DNA of 64,000 bases from Citricoccus zhacaiensis (lineage in GTDB: Bacteria; Actinomycetota; Actinomycetes; Actinomycetales; Micrococcaceae): assembly GCF_014645315.1 (NCBI RefSeq), contig NZ_BMLQ01000007.1, positions 171,004 through 235,003 on the forward strand, written 5' to 3'. The position numbers were made by a program, and so were the translations under genes. Every line of letters starts with the position of its first letter. Position 1 is the first letter of the stretch. Below the pieces are notes generated by a model. That model was not told the origin of the DNA and ran no database searches. It worked only from the letters and a program-made list of their open reading frames with translations. Positions 11,228-19,184 of this stretch are shown in pieces.

Positions 11228-12536
11228 CCAGCCCCCGTTGGCGGAGGATCTCGCGCTGGTTCGGGTTGACGGAGGGCCGGAAGGGGACCTCGACCACCTC
11301 GGCGGCCACGGGGCTGCCCGGGACATCGGAGTACTCGTCCGGCAGCTGCACCCACAGCTGGGTCCCCACCCCGGTGAAGTCCACCGGCACATAGCCCATG
11401 GCAATGTTCTGGCCGAGCTCCGGCGAGAACCAGGGGGAGGTGACGTAGCCGACCGGCTCGCCCGGGCCGCCGTCGTGGGTGGGGCTGATGAGCCAGAAGT
11501 CCGGCGCATAGTCCTCAATGGGCTTGCCGCCCAGCCGCAGGCCGACCAGCTGGTGGGTGTAGGGCGGGGTGCCGGCTTCGAGTTGGCGCCGGGCCTCCTC
11601 CAGGGCAGCCTTGCCGATGTAGTCGGCGGCCTTCTGCCGGGGGACCTGGTAGCCGAGGTTGGCCTGGAAGGGCAGCGTCTCCTGGTCCATGTCCTGGCCC
11701 CAGGACAGGATCCCGGCCGCGATCCGGCGGTGGTGCGCCGGGGCGACGACGGCCAGCTGGTGGGGCTTGCCGGCCTCCAGGACCGTGTTCCACAGGGTCT
11801 CTGCGTGGAGCGTGGAGTCCTTCAGGTAGATCTCGTAGCCCTTCTCCCCGCTGAAACCGGTCTGGGAGACGATGACGGGGCAGCCGCCCACGTCACCGGC
11901 CAGCAGGCCGTAGGGCGGCAGCTCGGCCACGGCCGGGCCGAACAGGTCCGCCATCAGGTCCACCGACTTGGGGCCCTGGATCTGCACCGGGGACACGTCG
12001 ATCTCACGGATGTCCACGTCGAACCGGCGGCCGACATTGACGCCCTGGAGCCAGAACAGCAGGTCGGAGTCCGAGAGGCTGAACCAGAACTCGTCCTCGG
12101 CCACGCGCAGCAGCACCGGATCGTTGAGGATCCCGCCGTCCTCGTTGCAGAGGATCACGTAGCGGGCGTGCATGACGGGGATCCGGGTGGCGTCCCGGGT
12201 GATGACGAAGTTCACGAAGTCCTCGGCGCCGGGGCCCTGGACCCGGATCTGCCGTTCCACCGCCACGTTCCACAGGGTCACGTGGTTCACGAGCGAGTCG
12301 TACTCGGCCATCATCCCGCCGTCCTCCGGCCGGACGTAGCCGCGCGGATGGTACATGCGGTTGTAGACGGAGGCCCGCCAGCAGCCGGCCTCCATGGACA
12401 GGTGCCAATAGGGCGATTTGCGGACGCGGGTGTCGATCAGCATCTGGACCGGGGTCGGACCGGACTGCCGGAGATTGATCGGGACGGTGCGGTCCTGTTG
12501 GTCGATCGAGGGGACGTTGGGGTGGGTGTTCTGCAT
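11214..12536 (-). CDS. GcvT-superfamily tetrahydrofolate-dependent methyltransferase, DmdA-like
   Basis: A 440-residue cytosolic enzyme of the GcvT/aminomethyltransferase fold. Segments such as LWNVAVERQIRVQGPGAE, ILNDPVLLRVAEDEFWFSL and VQIQGPKSVDLMADLFG resemble the DmdA (dimethylsulfoniopropionate demethylase) branch more than glycine-cleavage T protein; YEIYLKD and GILSWGQDMD complete the family pattern. It should move a methyl or methylene group from a small substrate to tetrahydrofolate. The substrate is not evident; given dimethylglycine oxidase and IclR beside it, a betaine-like or other methylated compound is plausible. ATG 12536 follows AGAGGA by 8 bases and is preferred to the ATG at 12545. 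It is first gene of a two-gene operon with iclR. Confidence 0.82.
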   Translation of the reverse strand: MQNTHPNVPSIDQQDRTVPINLRQSGPTPVQMLIDTRVRKSPYWHLSMEAGCWRASVYNRMYHPRGYVRPEDGGMMAEYDSLVNHVTLWNVAVERQIRVQGPGAEDFVNFVITRDATRIPVMHARYVILCNEDGGILNDPVLLRVAEDEFWFSLSDSDLLFWLQGVNVGRRFDVDIREIDVSPVQIQGPKSVDLMADLFGPAVAELPPYGLLAGDVGGCPVIVSQTGFSGEKGYEIYLKDSTLHAETLWNTVLEAGKPHQLAVVAPAHHRRIAAGILSWGQDMDQETLPFQANLGYQVPRQKAADYIGKAALEEARRQLEAGTPPYTHQLVGLRLGGKPIEDYAPDFWLISPTHDGGPGEPVGYVTSPWFSPELGQNIAMGYVPVDFTGVGTQLWVQLPDEYSDVPGSPVAAEVVEVPFRPSVNPNQREILRQRGLDAAV

Positions 12537-12609
12537 GGGGGTCATCCTCTGGGCGCTGTGGGCGGCGGGGAGGCTGCCGCGGCGACGGCCGGACAGCCTC
12601 GCCAGACGT

Positions 12610-12641
12610 TGCGCATCATGAACACCGTTCCGTCATGCGCA
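12610..12641. promoter_or_regulatory. Nested palindrome upstream of the GcvT-like/iclR operon (candidate operator)
   Basis: TGCGCAT (12610-12616) and ATGCGCA (12635-12641) are inverted copies; inside them GAAC (12620-12623) and GTTC (12627-12630) form a second inverted pair with almost the same centre (about 12625). The site lies 74-105 bases upstream of the start. It is a reasonable place for an IclR-type repressor or activator to bind, but no consensus was matched. The rest of 12537-12747 shows no gene. Confidence 0.4.
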
Positions 12642-12747
12642 TCTGGTGCGACCACCGTAGCGGCGTCGAAAGTCCCGGGGAAGAGGTGCGGTCCCATCGT
12701 TTTGCCGTCGTCTTCCACTCGTCTTCCCGCCGGTGTGCCCGACGGCG

Positions 12748-13947
12748 TCAGGGAACGTTCGGCATGTAGCGCACCGCGTCCGGGGTGACGGTGAGGTCGG
12801 CCTCCAGCGTGAACGGTTCGCGGTGCTCGACCGTGCGCTGTTCCCCGGTCACCAGGTCGATCTCGCTCAGGGACAGGATGGCCTCCGCCTCCAGCGGTGC
12901 CACCACCGTGGGATCGTCGCCCTCGGCAGGCAGGTCATGCACGCTGGCCTGGGGGTCGCCGGCCATGGACCAGGTGATCGACTCCGGCGGAATCCGGTTC
13001 ACCGTGTCATAACCCATGGGACAACCCGCCGGGTTGAGGACCTTCTGCTCCGTACATCCGGCGAGGAAGCGGTCCAACTGCTCGTTGACCTCGGTGGAGA
13101 CGGCGTCCGTGTACTGCAGCGCCAGGTCCAGGGTGAGGGAATCTGCCGACGGGTCGGTGGTGCCGGCCTCAGTGCCTGGGTCGTGGCCTGCGGTGTGGTC
13201 CACGACCAGCCGGGCCGGCTCGGCCTGCAGGTAGGTGCTCTCGAAGCTGGCCTCCACCACCATCGGGGGCAGCACCGCGAAGGTCCGTCCGGGCGTCTCC
13301 TCCTGCTCGGTCACCAGGGGCGCCTGGATGCCGTTCACTGAGGCGGTCAGCGGACCGGACGCGGCCTCCGGCGGCAGGTTCGCCGGCGCCACGTGGACCG
13401 ACCGCACGGGAACCTCTGCCATCCGCCACCGGTCGAAGAAGAGCCAGTCGCGGCCGGTCTTCTCCACCGTGAAGGTGGTGCTGTGCTCCTCGCCGTCCAC
13501 GGTGTAACCGACCAGGACCTCAGCCGATCGCCCCTCCGGCGTGTCCTCACCCCGGGAGACGGTCAGCTCTCCGAGGGCCGCCATGCCGGAGATCAGCGGC
13601 TCCCCTTGCAGCAGGTCTGTGGCCGTGCCGGGCGCCAGTTCGGCGGGCGAACCAGCGGAACCGTCACCGGAGGCCAGGGCCACAGCGGTCCCGCCCTCTC
13701 CGGCGGTCAGTGCTGCCAGGTAGTCCTCGACCTGGGCTTCGGGGGAGTAGACAGTGCTGTTCACCGTGGCGATCGCGATGCCGCCCGCCAGCAGCGCCAC
13801 GGCGGCGCCGCCGCCCCACCAGGCCCAGGCCGGGCCCGGGGCCCGCCCGCGGCGGTTCCCCGTTGCGCCGGAGCCTCGTCCTCCGGATCCGTCCTGCGCC
13901 GGCTGACTGTCGATCCCGGTGGCGGCGTCGTCTCTGACCTCTGGCAT
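12748..13947 (-). CDS. Membrane-anchored protein of unknown function with large extracellular part
   Basis: A 399-residue protein: a polar N-terminus rich in Gly/Arg/Asp (about 40 residues), one membrane helix (WAWWGGGAAVALLAGGIAIA), then an extracellular region. The part just after the helix (YSPEAQVEDYLAALTAGEG) looks like the start of an NTF2/DUF4878-like domain seen in actinobacterial surface proteins; the remainder is beta-rich, with one close Cys pair (GCTEQ and GCPMG) near residue 300. No family is firmly recognised. ATG 13947 sits 7 bases after a TAGGAT -10 element, suggesting a leaderless message; ATG 13956 would lie inside that element. It is transcribed divergently from the neighbouring membrane gene. 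Confidence 0.7.
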   Translation of the reverse strand: MPEVRDDAATGIDSQPAQDGSGGRGSGATGNRRGRAPGPAWAWWGGGAAVALLAGGIAIATVNSTVYSPEAQVEDYLAALTAGEGGTAVALASGDGSAGSPAELAPGTATDLLQGEPLISGMAALGELTVSRGEDTPEGRSAEVLVGYTVDGEEHSTTFTVEKTGRDWLFFDRWRMAEVPVRSVHVAPANLPPEAASGPLTASVNGIQAPLVTEQEETPGRTFAVLPPMVVEASFESTYLQAEPARLVVDHTAGHDPGTEAGTTDPSADSLTLDLALQYTDAVSTEVNEQLDRFLAGCTEQKVLNPAGCPMGYDTVNRIPPESITWSMAGDPQASVHDLPAEGDDPTVVAPLEAEAILSLSEIDLVTGEQRTVEHREPFTLEADLTVTPDAVRYMPNVP

Positions 13948-13954
13948 GAGTGAC

Positions 13955-13964
13955 ATCCTAGGAT
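13955..13964. promoter_or_regulatory. Shared palindromic -10 element of two divergent genes
   Basis: ATCCTAGGAT is a perfect 10-base palindrome. Read on either strand it contains TAGGAT, a good actinobacterial -10. On each side exactly 7 bases separate it from an ATG: 13945-13947 on the minus strand and 13972-13974 on the plus strand. The geometry fits two leaderless transcripts starting at or near their start codons. No convincing -35 is visible on either side. Confidence 0.55.
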
Positions 13965-13971
13965 GGGCCAC

Positions 13972-14463
13972 ATGCACCAGCCGCAGCGCTACGCCGCCGC
14001 CGTGGTGTTCCTCGTGGTGGTGGCCTATGCGACCGTGGCAGCGTTGCAGATCCTCGTGTGGAACCCGCTGGCGGCCGTCCCCGGGATGACCCTGGGGCAG
14101 ATCCGCCATGCCATGGAAGAGGCCAACGAGGCACTCCACATCGCCCCGGTGATCATCGTCCTGGGACTGGGCGTGCTCCTGACGGCGGTACTGGTGACCT
14201 GGATGGTGCGAGCCGGCGGGGCAGCGGTCCACGTGGTGCTGCTGGGGTTGGCCCTGGTGGCCTGCGGTGCCCCCGCGTACTTTGTGGCGTCCTTCAACGC
14301 CGGCATGAGCCTGGCCGATGCGTTTGCGATCTCCGGTGCGGACGTCGCCCCGTGGGGTGGGGTGCTGCTGCAGATCAGCCTCGTGGCGTTCGTGGCGTTC
14401 TGGCTCGTTCTGCTGTGGCGGGCCGGCGTGAAGGCCGCGCGTCGCCGCAGCGTCAGAGGCTGA
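13972..14463 (+). CDS. Four-helix membrane protein of unknown function
   Basis: A 163-residue hydrophobic protein with four predicted membrane helices (near residues 8-28, 50-73, 80-103 and 120-145) and a short basic C-terminus (KAARRRSVRG). It has no signal peptide, motif or domain I recognise. The ATG at 13972 is used because TAGGAT lies 7 bases upstream; an AGGA overlapping the same element could alternatively serve as a ribosome site. It starts divergently from the anchored protein and converges with the AEC transporter gene, 22 bases away. Confidence 0.7.
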   Translation: MHQPQRYAAAVVFLVVVAYATVAALQILVWNPLAAVPGMTLGQIRHAMEEANEALHIAPVIIVLGLGVLLTAVLVTWMVRAGGAAVHVVLLGLALVACGAPAYFVASFNAGMSLADAFAISGADVAPWGGVLLQISLVAFVAFWLVLLWRAGVKAARRRSVRG

Positions 14464-14485
14464 ACCGGGCCGGACACGAACTCGC

Positions 14486-15502
14486 TCAGGCGAAGATCAG
14501 CGCGACGGCGATCATGGCCGGGATCGCCACGATGGTGGTGATGAGGATCGTGTCCTTCGAGGCCACCATGCCGGTCTCATAGCGGGAGGCCGAGACGAAC
14601 ACGTTCTGCGCCGTGGGCAGGGAGCCCAGGACAACCGCGATCAGCAGCTCGTTGCCCTCCATCCCGAACAGGGGCCCGGCCACGACCCAGGCCAGCAGCG
14701 GATGGATCAACAGCTTGATGGCGGAGGCCAGTGCCACGTCCGGGCGGCGGCCGGCGGCCTTCTCGAGGGGCTTGGAACCGACCAGGGACATGCCGAATGC
14801 CAGCAGCATGGCCGGGATGGACGCCCCGGCGATCAGGCTGACGGATTCGGCGACCGGCTCCGGCAGGACCCACCCGGTCGCTGAGAAGACCAATCCGAGC
14901 ACCGAGCCGATGATCATCGGGTTCACCGCGATGTGGCCGACCTGCCGCCAGAAGGCGACCCACCGGTTGGGCGGGCGCTTCGGACCGGGCGAGCGGCCGG
15001 CGTCGTGCCCTGATGCGCCTTCCGCTTCCGCGCGGCGGCGGGCCTCGGCCAGGGTGGTGGAGTCCAGTGACGCCACGTAGATGGGGGTGTAGATGGCGAG
15101 CTGGAAGATCAGCACGGGGGCCGCGAGGGCGGCGTCGCCGAGGACATAGGCGGCGATGGGGATGCCCAGGTTGGCGGAGTTGACCATCGAGGCGCTCAGG
15201 GCACCGATGACGGTCTCCGAGCCGTCACGCTTCGGCAGGATGAACCGTGCCAGCAAGAGGTAGAGGCCGGCGGCGGCGAAGGCGGAGATGCCGGCGACGA
15301 GCAGTTGCGGACCCAGCACGGACTGCACGTCAGCGGCGGAGAGCGTGTCGAAGAGCAGGGCGGGGCTGGCGACGAAGAACGCGAGACGGGACAGGACCGG
15401 CTGACCGTGATCACCGAGGACCTTGGAGCGGCCGGTGACGTAGCCGACCAGGATGATCACCCAGACGACCGTGAATCCGGAGATGACCTCCAGCACCGGC
15501 AT
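14486..15502 (-). CDS. AEC (auxin efflux carrier) family transporter
   Basis: A 338-residue membrane protein with about ten helices in two halves, the AEC/Mem_trans layout. Recognisable family segments are FVASPALLFDTLS after helix 2, NSANLGIPIAAYVLG (conserved Asn-Leu-Gly-Ile-Pro) and AFGMSLVG in the second half, and GSLPTAQNVFVSASRY near the end. A polar loop with Arg/Ala-rich sequence separates the halves. The family exports organic anions such as malate; substrate unknown here. The start at 15502 is preceded by GGGAAGGGG; upstream in-frame sequence is the tRNA gene and is not coding. Confidence 0.87.
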   Translation of the reverse strand: MPVLEVISGFTVVWVIILVGYVTGRSKVLGDHGQPVLSRLAFFVASPALLFDTLSAADVQSVLGPQLLVAGISAFAAAGLYLLLARFILPKRDGSETVIGALSASMVNSANLGIPIAAYVLGDAALAAPVLIFQLAIYTPIYVASLDSTTLAEARRRAEAEGASGHDAGRSPGPKRPPNRWVAFWRQVGHIAVNPMIIGSVLGLVFSATGWVLPEPVAESVSLIAGASIPAMLLAFGMSLVGSKPLEKAAGRRPDVALASAIKLLIHPLLAWVVAGPLFGMEGNELLIAVVLGSLPTAQNVFVSASRYETGMVASKDTILITTIVAIPAMIAVALIFA

Positions 15503-15571
15503 CCCCTTCCCCTGCGGTTCCGTCACTGAGGCTGGATCCGGCCGGATCGGGCGCACCCCGGGCAGAAAGAG

Positions 15572-15642
15572 AGCGGGCGACGGGAATCGAACCCGCGTAT
15601 CTTGCTTGGGAAGCAAGCGCTCTACCATTGAGCTACGCCCGC
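15572..15642 (-). tRNA. tRNA-Gly (anticodon CCC)
   Basis: On the minus strand the sequence folds into a full cloverleaf of 71 bases: 7-bp acceptor GCGGGCG/CGCCCGC, D stem GCTC/GAGC, anticodon stem CTTGC/GCAAG with loop TTCCCAA, T stem with loop TTCGATT. The anticodon CCC is at plus-strand 15608-15610. The CCA end is not encoded. It lies between the AEC gene and the divergent dcd gene. Confidence 0.96.
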
Positions 15643-15793
15643 AGGACACGGCCTGATCAGCCTGTCACGCGCAGTCCAGCTTACACGGATTCCCCCGCAG
15701 GTCACTGCCGGACACGGAGCCCGGGCGGAGTCCGCTCCTGCATTGCTCCTGCACCACGTCTCCACGACTTCTCCAGCATGGTCTGCCCTGCGC

Positions 15794-15808
15794 TACTTTG
15801 GGTAGGTG
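15794..15808 (+). promoter_or_regulatory. Candidate leaderless promoter of dcd
   Basis: TACTTT (15794-15799) fits TANNNT and ends 6 bases before the GTG start at 15806. No Shine-Dalgarno is present, so transcription probably begins at the start codon. Confidence 0.5.
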
Positions 15809-16387
15809 CTTCTCTCAGACCGCGACATCAGGGCCGAACTCAGCGCCGGGCGCATCCAGCTGGACCCGTTGGTCCTGGACATGGTCCAGCCCTCCAGCGT
15901 GGACGTCCGTCTCGACCGGTTCTTCCGCCTCTTCGACAACCACAAATACGCTCACATCGACCCGGCCGAGCCGCAGGAGGAACTGACCCGGCTGGTCGAG
16001 GTGGACCCCGAGGAATCGTTCATCCTGCATCCGGGGGAGTTCGTGCTGGGCTCCACCTATGAGCAGGTCACCCTGCCGGACGACATCGCCGCGCGTCTGG
16101 AGGGCAAGAGCTCGCTGGGACGGTTGGGGCTGCTGACGCACTCCACCGCCGGCTTCATCGACCCCGGCTTCTCCGGGCATGTGACGCTCGAGCTGTCCAA
16201 CATGGCGACTCTGCCGATCAAGCTGTGGCCCGGCTCGAAGATCGGCCAGCTCTGCTTCTTCCGGCTGTCCTCGCCGGCCGAGCACTCCTACGGCTCCGGT
16301 CCCTACCTGAACCGCTACCAGGGACAGCGTGGCCCCACGGCATCCCGCTCGCACCAGAACTTCCACCGGACCATCATCGAGCGCTGA
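15806..16387 (+). CDS. dcd: dCTP deaminase, actinobacterial dUMP-forming type
   Basis: A 193-residue enzyme converting dCTP towards dUMP for thymidylate synthesis. Family motifs are all present: [12 protein letters not shown] at the N-terminus, [14 protein letters not shown], the active-site stretch [38 protein letters not shown] with the catalytic Glu, and a C-terminal lid around [12 protein letters not shown]. In Mycobacterium tuberculosis and relatives this close homologue is bifunctional (deaminase plus dUTP diphosphatase); the same is likely here but not proven by sequence alone. The GTG start is fixed by homology to MLLSD and is probably leaderless. Confidence 0.93.
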   Translation: MLLSDRDIRAELSAGRIQLDPLVLDMVQPSSVDVRLDRFFRLFDNHKYAHIDPAEPQEELTRLVEVDPEESFILHPGEFVLGSTYEQVTLPDDIAARLEGKSSLGRLGLLTHSTAGFIDPGFSGHVTLELSNMATLPIKLWPGSKIGQLCFFRLSSPAEHSYGSGPYLNRYQGQRGPTASRSHQNFHRTIIER

Positions 16388-16499
16388 GGCCGGTCCGGCG
16401 GGTCGGCTTGCCAGCTATGGATCAGGTGCTGAACCTGTGCCCAGTGTTTGACCCGGTCACGGGGGTCGAATCCAGCAACTGATGATCAACAGCGGTGCC

Positions 16500-17468
16500 C
16501 TACGCCGTGGCTGAGTTGCCGTGAGCCTCGAACCGGCGGCGAACCACGTGGATCAAGCGACTGAAACCCTGGCCGAGGTCGAGCGACGTCAGGCGGATCA
16601 CGAGCCATCCGCGTTCCTGGAACCACGCGTCTCGGTTGGCATCGGAGGCCTGCTGTGACGCCGTGCGATGGTGTTTTCCGTCGTACTGGATGGCAATCTT
16701 CTGCTCTCGGTAACCCAGGTCTGCCGCCGGGGCAAAGCGGTCGCTGGGATCCCCCTTGAGCTGCACGGCCGGTTCGGGAAGGCCTGCATCCACCAGTGCC
16801 AGCCGCGTCAACGTCTCCGGTGGCGAGTCGGCGCCGACACGGCATCTCGCGAGCGCGGCCCGTGCATTGCGGACTCCCTTGACCGAGCCCGCCCTGAGTA
16901 GCGCATCGGACAACCCAGCCAGGGTTGCCAGGCCGTCAACGCGCCGATCCTGGTCCCACGGTCTGTTCACGATGGCATCCCCCAGGATGATGAGGTCGGT
17001 GAGGTCCAGGTGACTGGCCATGTCCACCCAGGTTCTCGCCGGGCTGGTCAGTGGCAGCCGCCGGAACTGCACCCGATCTTCTTCTGGCACCGGTGAGCGA
17101 TGGGCCGTGATGCCCTTGCGCTGGGCGGCACCGGTCCCACTGCACCACGTCAGGTGGATCGTCGTGTCCGAGGCGACGATGTCCGGCAGGGGCAGACGGA
17201 ACACGAGGGCGGCGGTGCCGTGGGAATACACCGCATCCGGAAACTGTCGTGCCAGCGCGGCCAGGGACAGCCGACCCATTCCGTGGCCGGGTTCGTCGAA
17301 GCCGGCGGGCCATCCCGTGTCAACCGATGAGGACGCCAGCAACCCGTGGCCGAGGCGAACGATATCCCGTGCCTCGAGACGCTTCCTGCTGACGCCATGG
17401 CGACGTGCCTCGGCGCGGGTGAAGGGCGTGTGCTGCAGCGGTTCCGGCAGTGCGCGTCGATGGACCAT
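16500..17468 (-). CDS. Protein with C-terminal DUF559/VSR-like endonuclease fold and AbiEi-like N-terminus
   Basis: A 322-residue protein. The N-terminal part (FTRAEARRHGVSRKRL, then DIVRLGHGLLAS) looks like the winged-helix 'antitoxin' domain of AbiEi-type proteins; the middle is variable; the C-terminus (IAIQYDGKHHRTASQQASD then RDAWFQERGWLVIRLT) has the Asp, the DGKxH motif and the GW strand of DUF559/VSR-like PD-(D/E)xK folds. Such genes are scattered singly in Actinobacteria with no known role. No partner toxin gene lies beside it. The start is uncertain: ATG 17468 lacks a clear ribosome site, and an in-frame ATG at 17672 would add a low-quality stretch. Confidence 0.65.
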   Translation of the reverse strand: MVHRRALPEPLQHTPFTRAEARRHGVSRKRLEARDIVRLGHGLLASSSVDTGWPAGFDEPGHGMGRLSLAALARQFPDAVYSHGTAALVFRLPLPDIVASDTTIHLTWCSGTGAAQRKGITAHRSPVPEEDRVQFRRLPLTSPARTWVDMASHLDLTDLIILGDAIVNRPWDQDRRVDGLATLAGLSDALLRAGSVKGVRNARAALARCRVGADSPPETLTRLALVDAGLPEPAVQLKGDPSDRFAPAADLGYREQKIAIQYDGKHHRTASQQASDANRDAWFQERGWLVIRLTSLDLGQGFSRLIHVVRRRFEAHGNSATA

Positions 17469-17712
17469 GAAGCCATCGTGGTCCGGTGGCAGGTCTTGCG
17501 GGTCCGGACCGGACAACCTGTGGACAACTGCGGTCGAGCCAGCGGTGGACCGGGGCGGTGGGCTGGGGCGGTGGCCAACCACCAGTTGTTGAGGATGTCC
17601 CGGTGCCAGACCGCAACACCGGCGCGCGATCCAGCAACTGATGTGGAGGCCACGTGGTGGGAATGCCGTCACGTCGACGCCGGCAGTTCACGGTCCGGTC
17701 CCGGCAGCCAAG

Positions 17713-17727
17713 TAGCATGCCCGCATG
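17713..17727 (+). promoter_or_regulatory. Candidate leaderless promoter of MFS gene
   Basis: TAGCAT (17713-17718) fits TANNNT and lies 6 bases before the ATG at 17725, with no ribosome site between. Confidence 0.45.
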
Positions 17728-19059
17728 AGCACACCCAACGCACCGGCGTCGCCCGCGGCCACGCCACCGGACGCCGGTCCGATCGACCGCCCGCTGAACC
17801 GCAAGCACGTCACCGCGTGGGCGCTGTGGGACTGGGGTTCTGCCTCCTTCAACGCGGTGATGGTGACGTTCGTGTTCGCCACCTATCTGGCCTCCGACTC
17901 GTTCGGGCCGGATGACCGGGGTACGCAGTGGCTCACGGCGGCCAACGCGATCGGCGGCATCGTGGTGGCACTCACTGCCCCCGTGATGGGCCAACGCTCA
18001 GACCGGGGCGGCCGGCGCAAGTTGTGGCTGGGGATCAACACCGGCGTGGTCATCCTGCTCACGGCCCTGTGCTTCTTCGTCCGCCCGGACGAGGCGTACC
18101 TGTTGCTTGGCGTGGTCCTGATCGCTGCCGCCAACGTGGCCTTCGAGTTCGCCGGGGTGAACTACAACGCCATGCTGCTGCAGGTGGCGACGCCGAAGAC
18201 CATCGGCAAGGTCTCCGGCATCGGCTGGGGCGCTGGCTACGTGGGCGGGATCTTCCTGCTGCTCATCCTCTACGTGGGATTCATCTCGGGGGACACGCAC
18301 TGGCTCGGGGTGACCAACGACGACGCCATGAACATCCGTGTGGTGGCCCTCTTCTCAGCCCTGTGGTTCATCGCCTTCGCCCTGCCACTGTTCTTCAGCA
18401 CCCCTGAACACCGGGGCTCCGGCGAGGACGAGAAGGTCAGCCTGCTCGAGTCATACCGACGTCTCTGGCGGACCATCCTGGGACTGTGGCGGGATCAGCG
18501 CAACACCTTCTGGTTCCTGGCGTCCTCGGCGGTCTTCCGTGACGGCGTCGGTGCCGTCTTCGCCTACGGCGCCATCCTCGGCACCACGGTCTACGGCGTG
18601 GATCCGGCAGACATCCTCATCTTCGGGATCGCCGCCAACGTGGTCGCCGCTGCCGGCTCCTTCGCCGGTGGCTGGATCGACGACCGGATCGGGCCCAAGC
18701 GGGTCATCATGGGGTCGCTGGTCGGGTTGATCGTCACCGCCGGGGTCGTCTTCTTCCTCAACGGGACCACGGCCTTCTGGATCTTCGGACTGCTCCTGTG
18801 CTTCTTCGTGGGCCCCGTGCAGTCCTCGTCCCGATCCTTCCTCGGCAGGCTGACCTCGGAGCAGCGGGCGGGGGAGATCTACGGCCTCTATGCCACCACC
18901 GGGCGGGCGGTGTCCTTCCTGACGCCGGCCCTGATCTCCGTGGGGATTGCCCTGACCCGCGACTCGCGGTACATGGTCCCCGCCATCCTGCTGGTGCTGA
19001 TCGCCGGCATGGCCCTGCTGGTCAGGGTGCGGGATCCGAAGACCGCAGACGCGCTCTAG
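17725..19059 (+). CDS. UMF1/Atg22-type MFS transporter
   Basis: A 444-residue membrane protein with about twelve helices. It opens with the UMF1 signature ALWDWGSASFNAVMVTFVFA and carries an MFS loop (GQRSDRGGRRKLWLG) between helices 2 and 3; the second-half equivalent is GWIDDRIGPKRVIMGSL. Pfam calls this branch Atg22-like/UMF1, often vacuolar amino-acid effluxers in fungi; bacterial substrates are unknown. It has a proline/alanine-rich cytosolic leader of about 25 residues. It stands alone between the DUF559-like gene and the Mrp operon. Confidence 0.86.
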   Translation: MSTPNAPASPAATPPDAGPIDRPLNRKHVTAWALWDWGSASFNAVMVTFVFATYLASDSFGPDDRGTQWLTAANAIGGIVVALTAPVMGQRSDRGGRRKLWLGINTGVVILLTALCFFVRPDEAYLLLGVVLIAAANVAFEFAGVNYNAMLLQVATPKTIGKVSGIGWGAGYVGGIFLLLILYVGFISGDTHWLGVTNDDAMNIRVVALFSALWFIAFALPLFFSTPEHRGSGEDEKVSLLESYRRLWRTILGLWRDQRNTFWFLASSAVFRDGVGAVFAYGAILGTTVYGVDPADILIFGIAANVVAAAGSFAGGWIDDRIGPKRVIMGSLVGLIVTAGVVFFLNGTTAFWIFGLLLCFFVGPVQSSSRSFLGRLTSEQRAGEIYGLYATTGRAVSFLTPALISVGIALTRDSRYMVPAILLVLIAGMALLVRVRDPKTADAL

Positions 19060-19141
19060 CCCTGAACAAACACTGGGCAGATCGTCCGTATTCCCTTGAC
19101 GCCATGAGAATAATCGGGGAGTCCAGCCGACCTGCGCCCGG

Positions 19142-19147
19142 TAGGAT
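19142..19147 (+). promoter_or_regulatory. Probable -10 of the mrp operon
   Basis: TAGGAT lies 37 bases upstream of the GTG start of mrpA, leaving room for a short leader with GGAGG (19173-19177). A TTGACG at 19096-19101 is too far upstream to pair with it. Confidence 0.35.
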
Positions 19148-19184
19148 GTAACCAACCCCCCACCCCGAAGATGGAGGCCGCCCC

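Noticed and set aside
10857..12788. Open frame of about 640 codons on the plus strand across iclR and the GcvT-like gene
   Set aside because: Antisense to two conserved genes, repetitive Gly/Val/Leu/Arg composition without domain or ribosome site.
15572..15642. tRNA-Gly as an integration site for a mobile element
   Set aside because: No integrase, no direct repeat of the tRNA 3' end and no atypical DNA on either side; the neighbours are ordinary housekeeping and transport genes.
16500..17468. AbiEi-like toxin-antitoxin or defence system
   Set aside because: Only the antitoxin-like N-terminus is present, fused to a DUF559-like domain; no AbiEii nucleotidyltransferase or other defence gene is adjacent.
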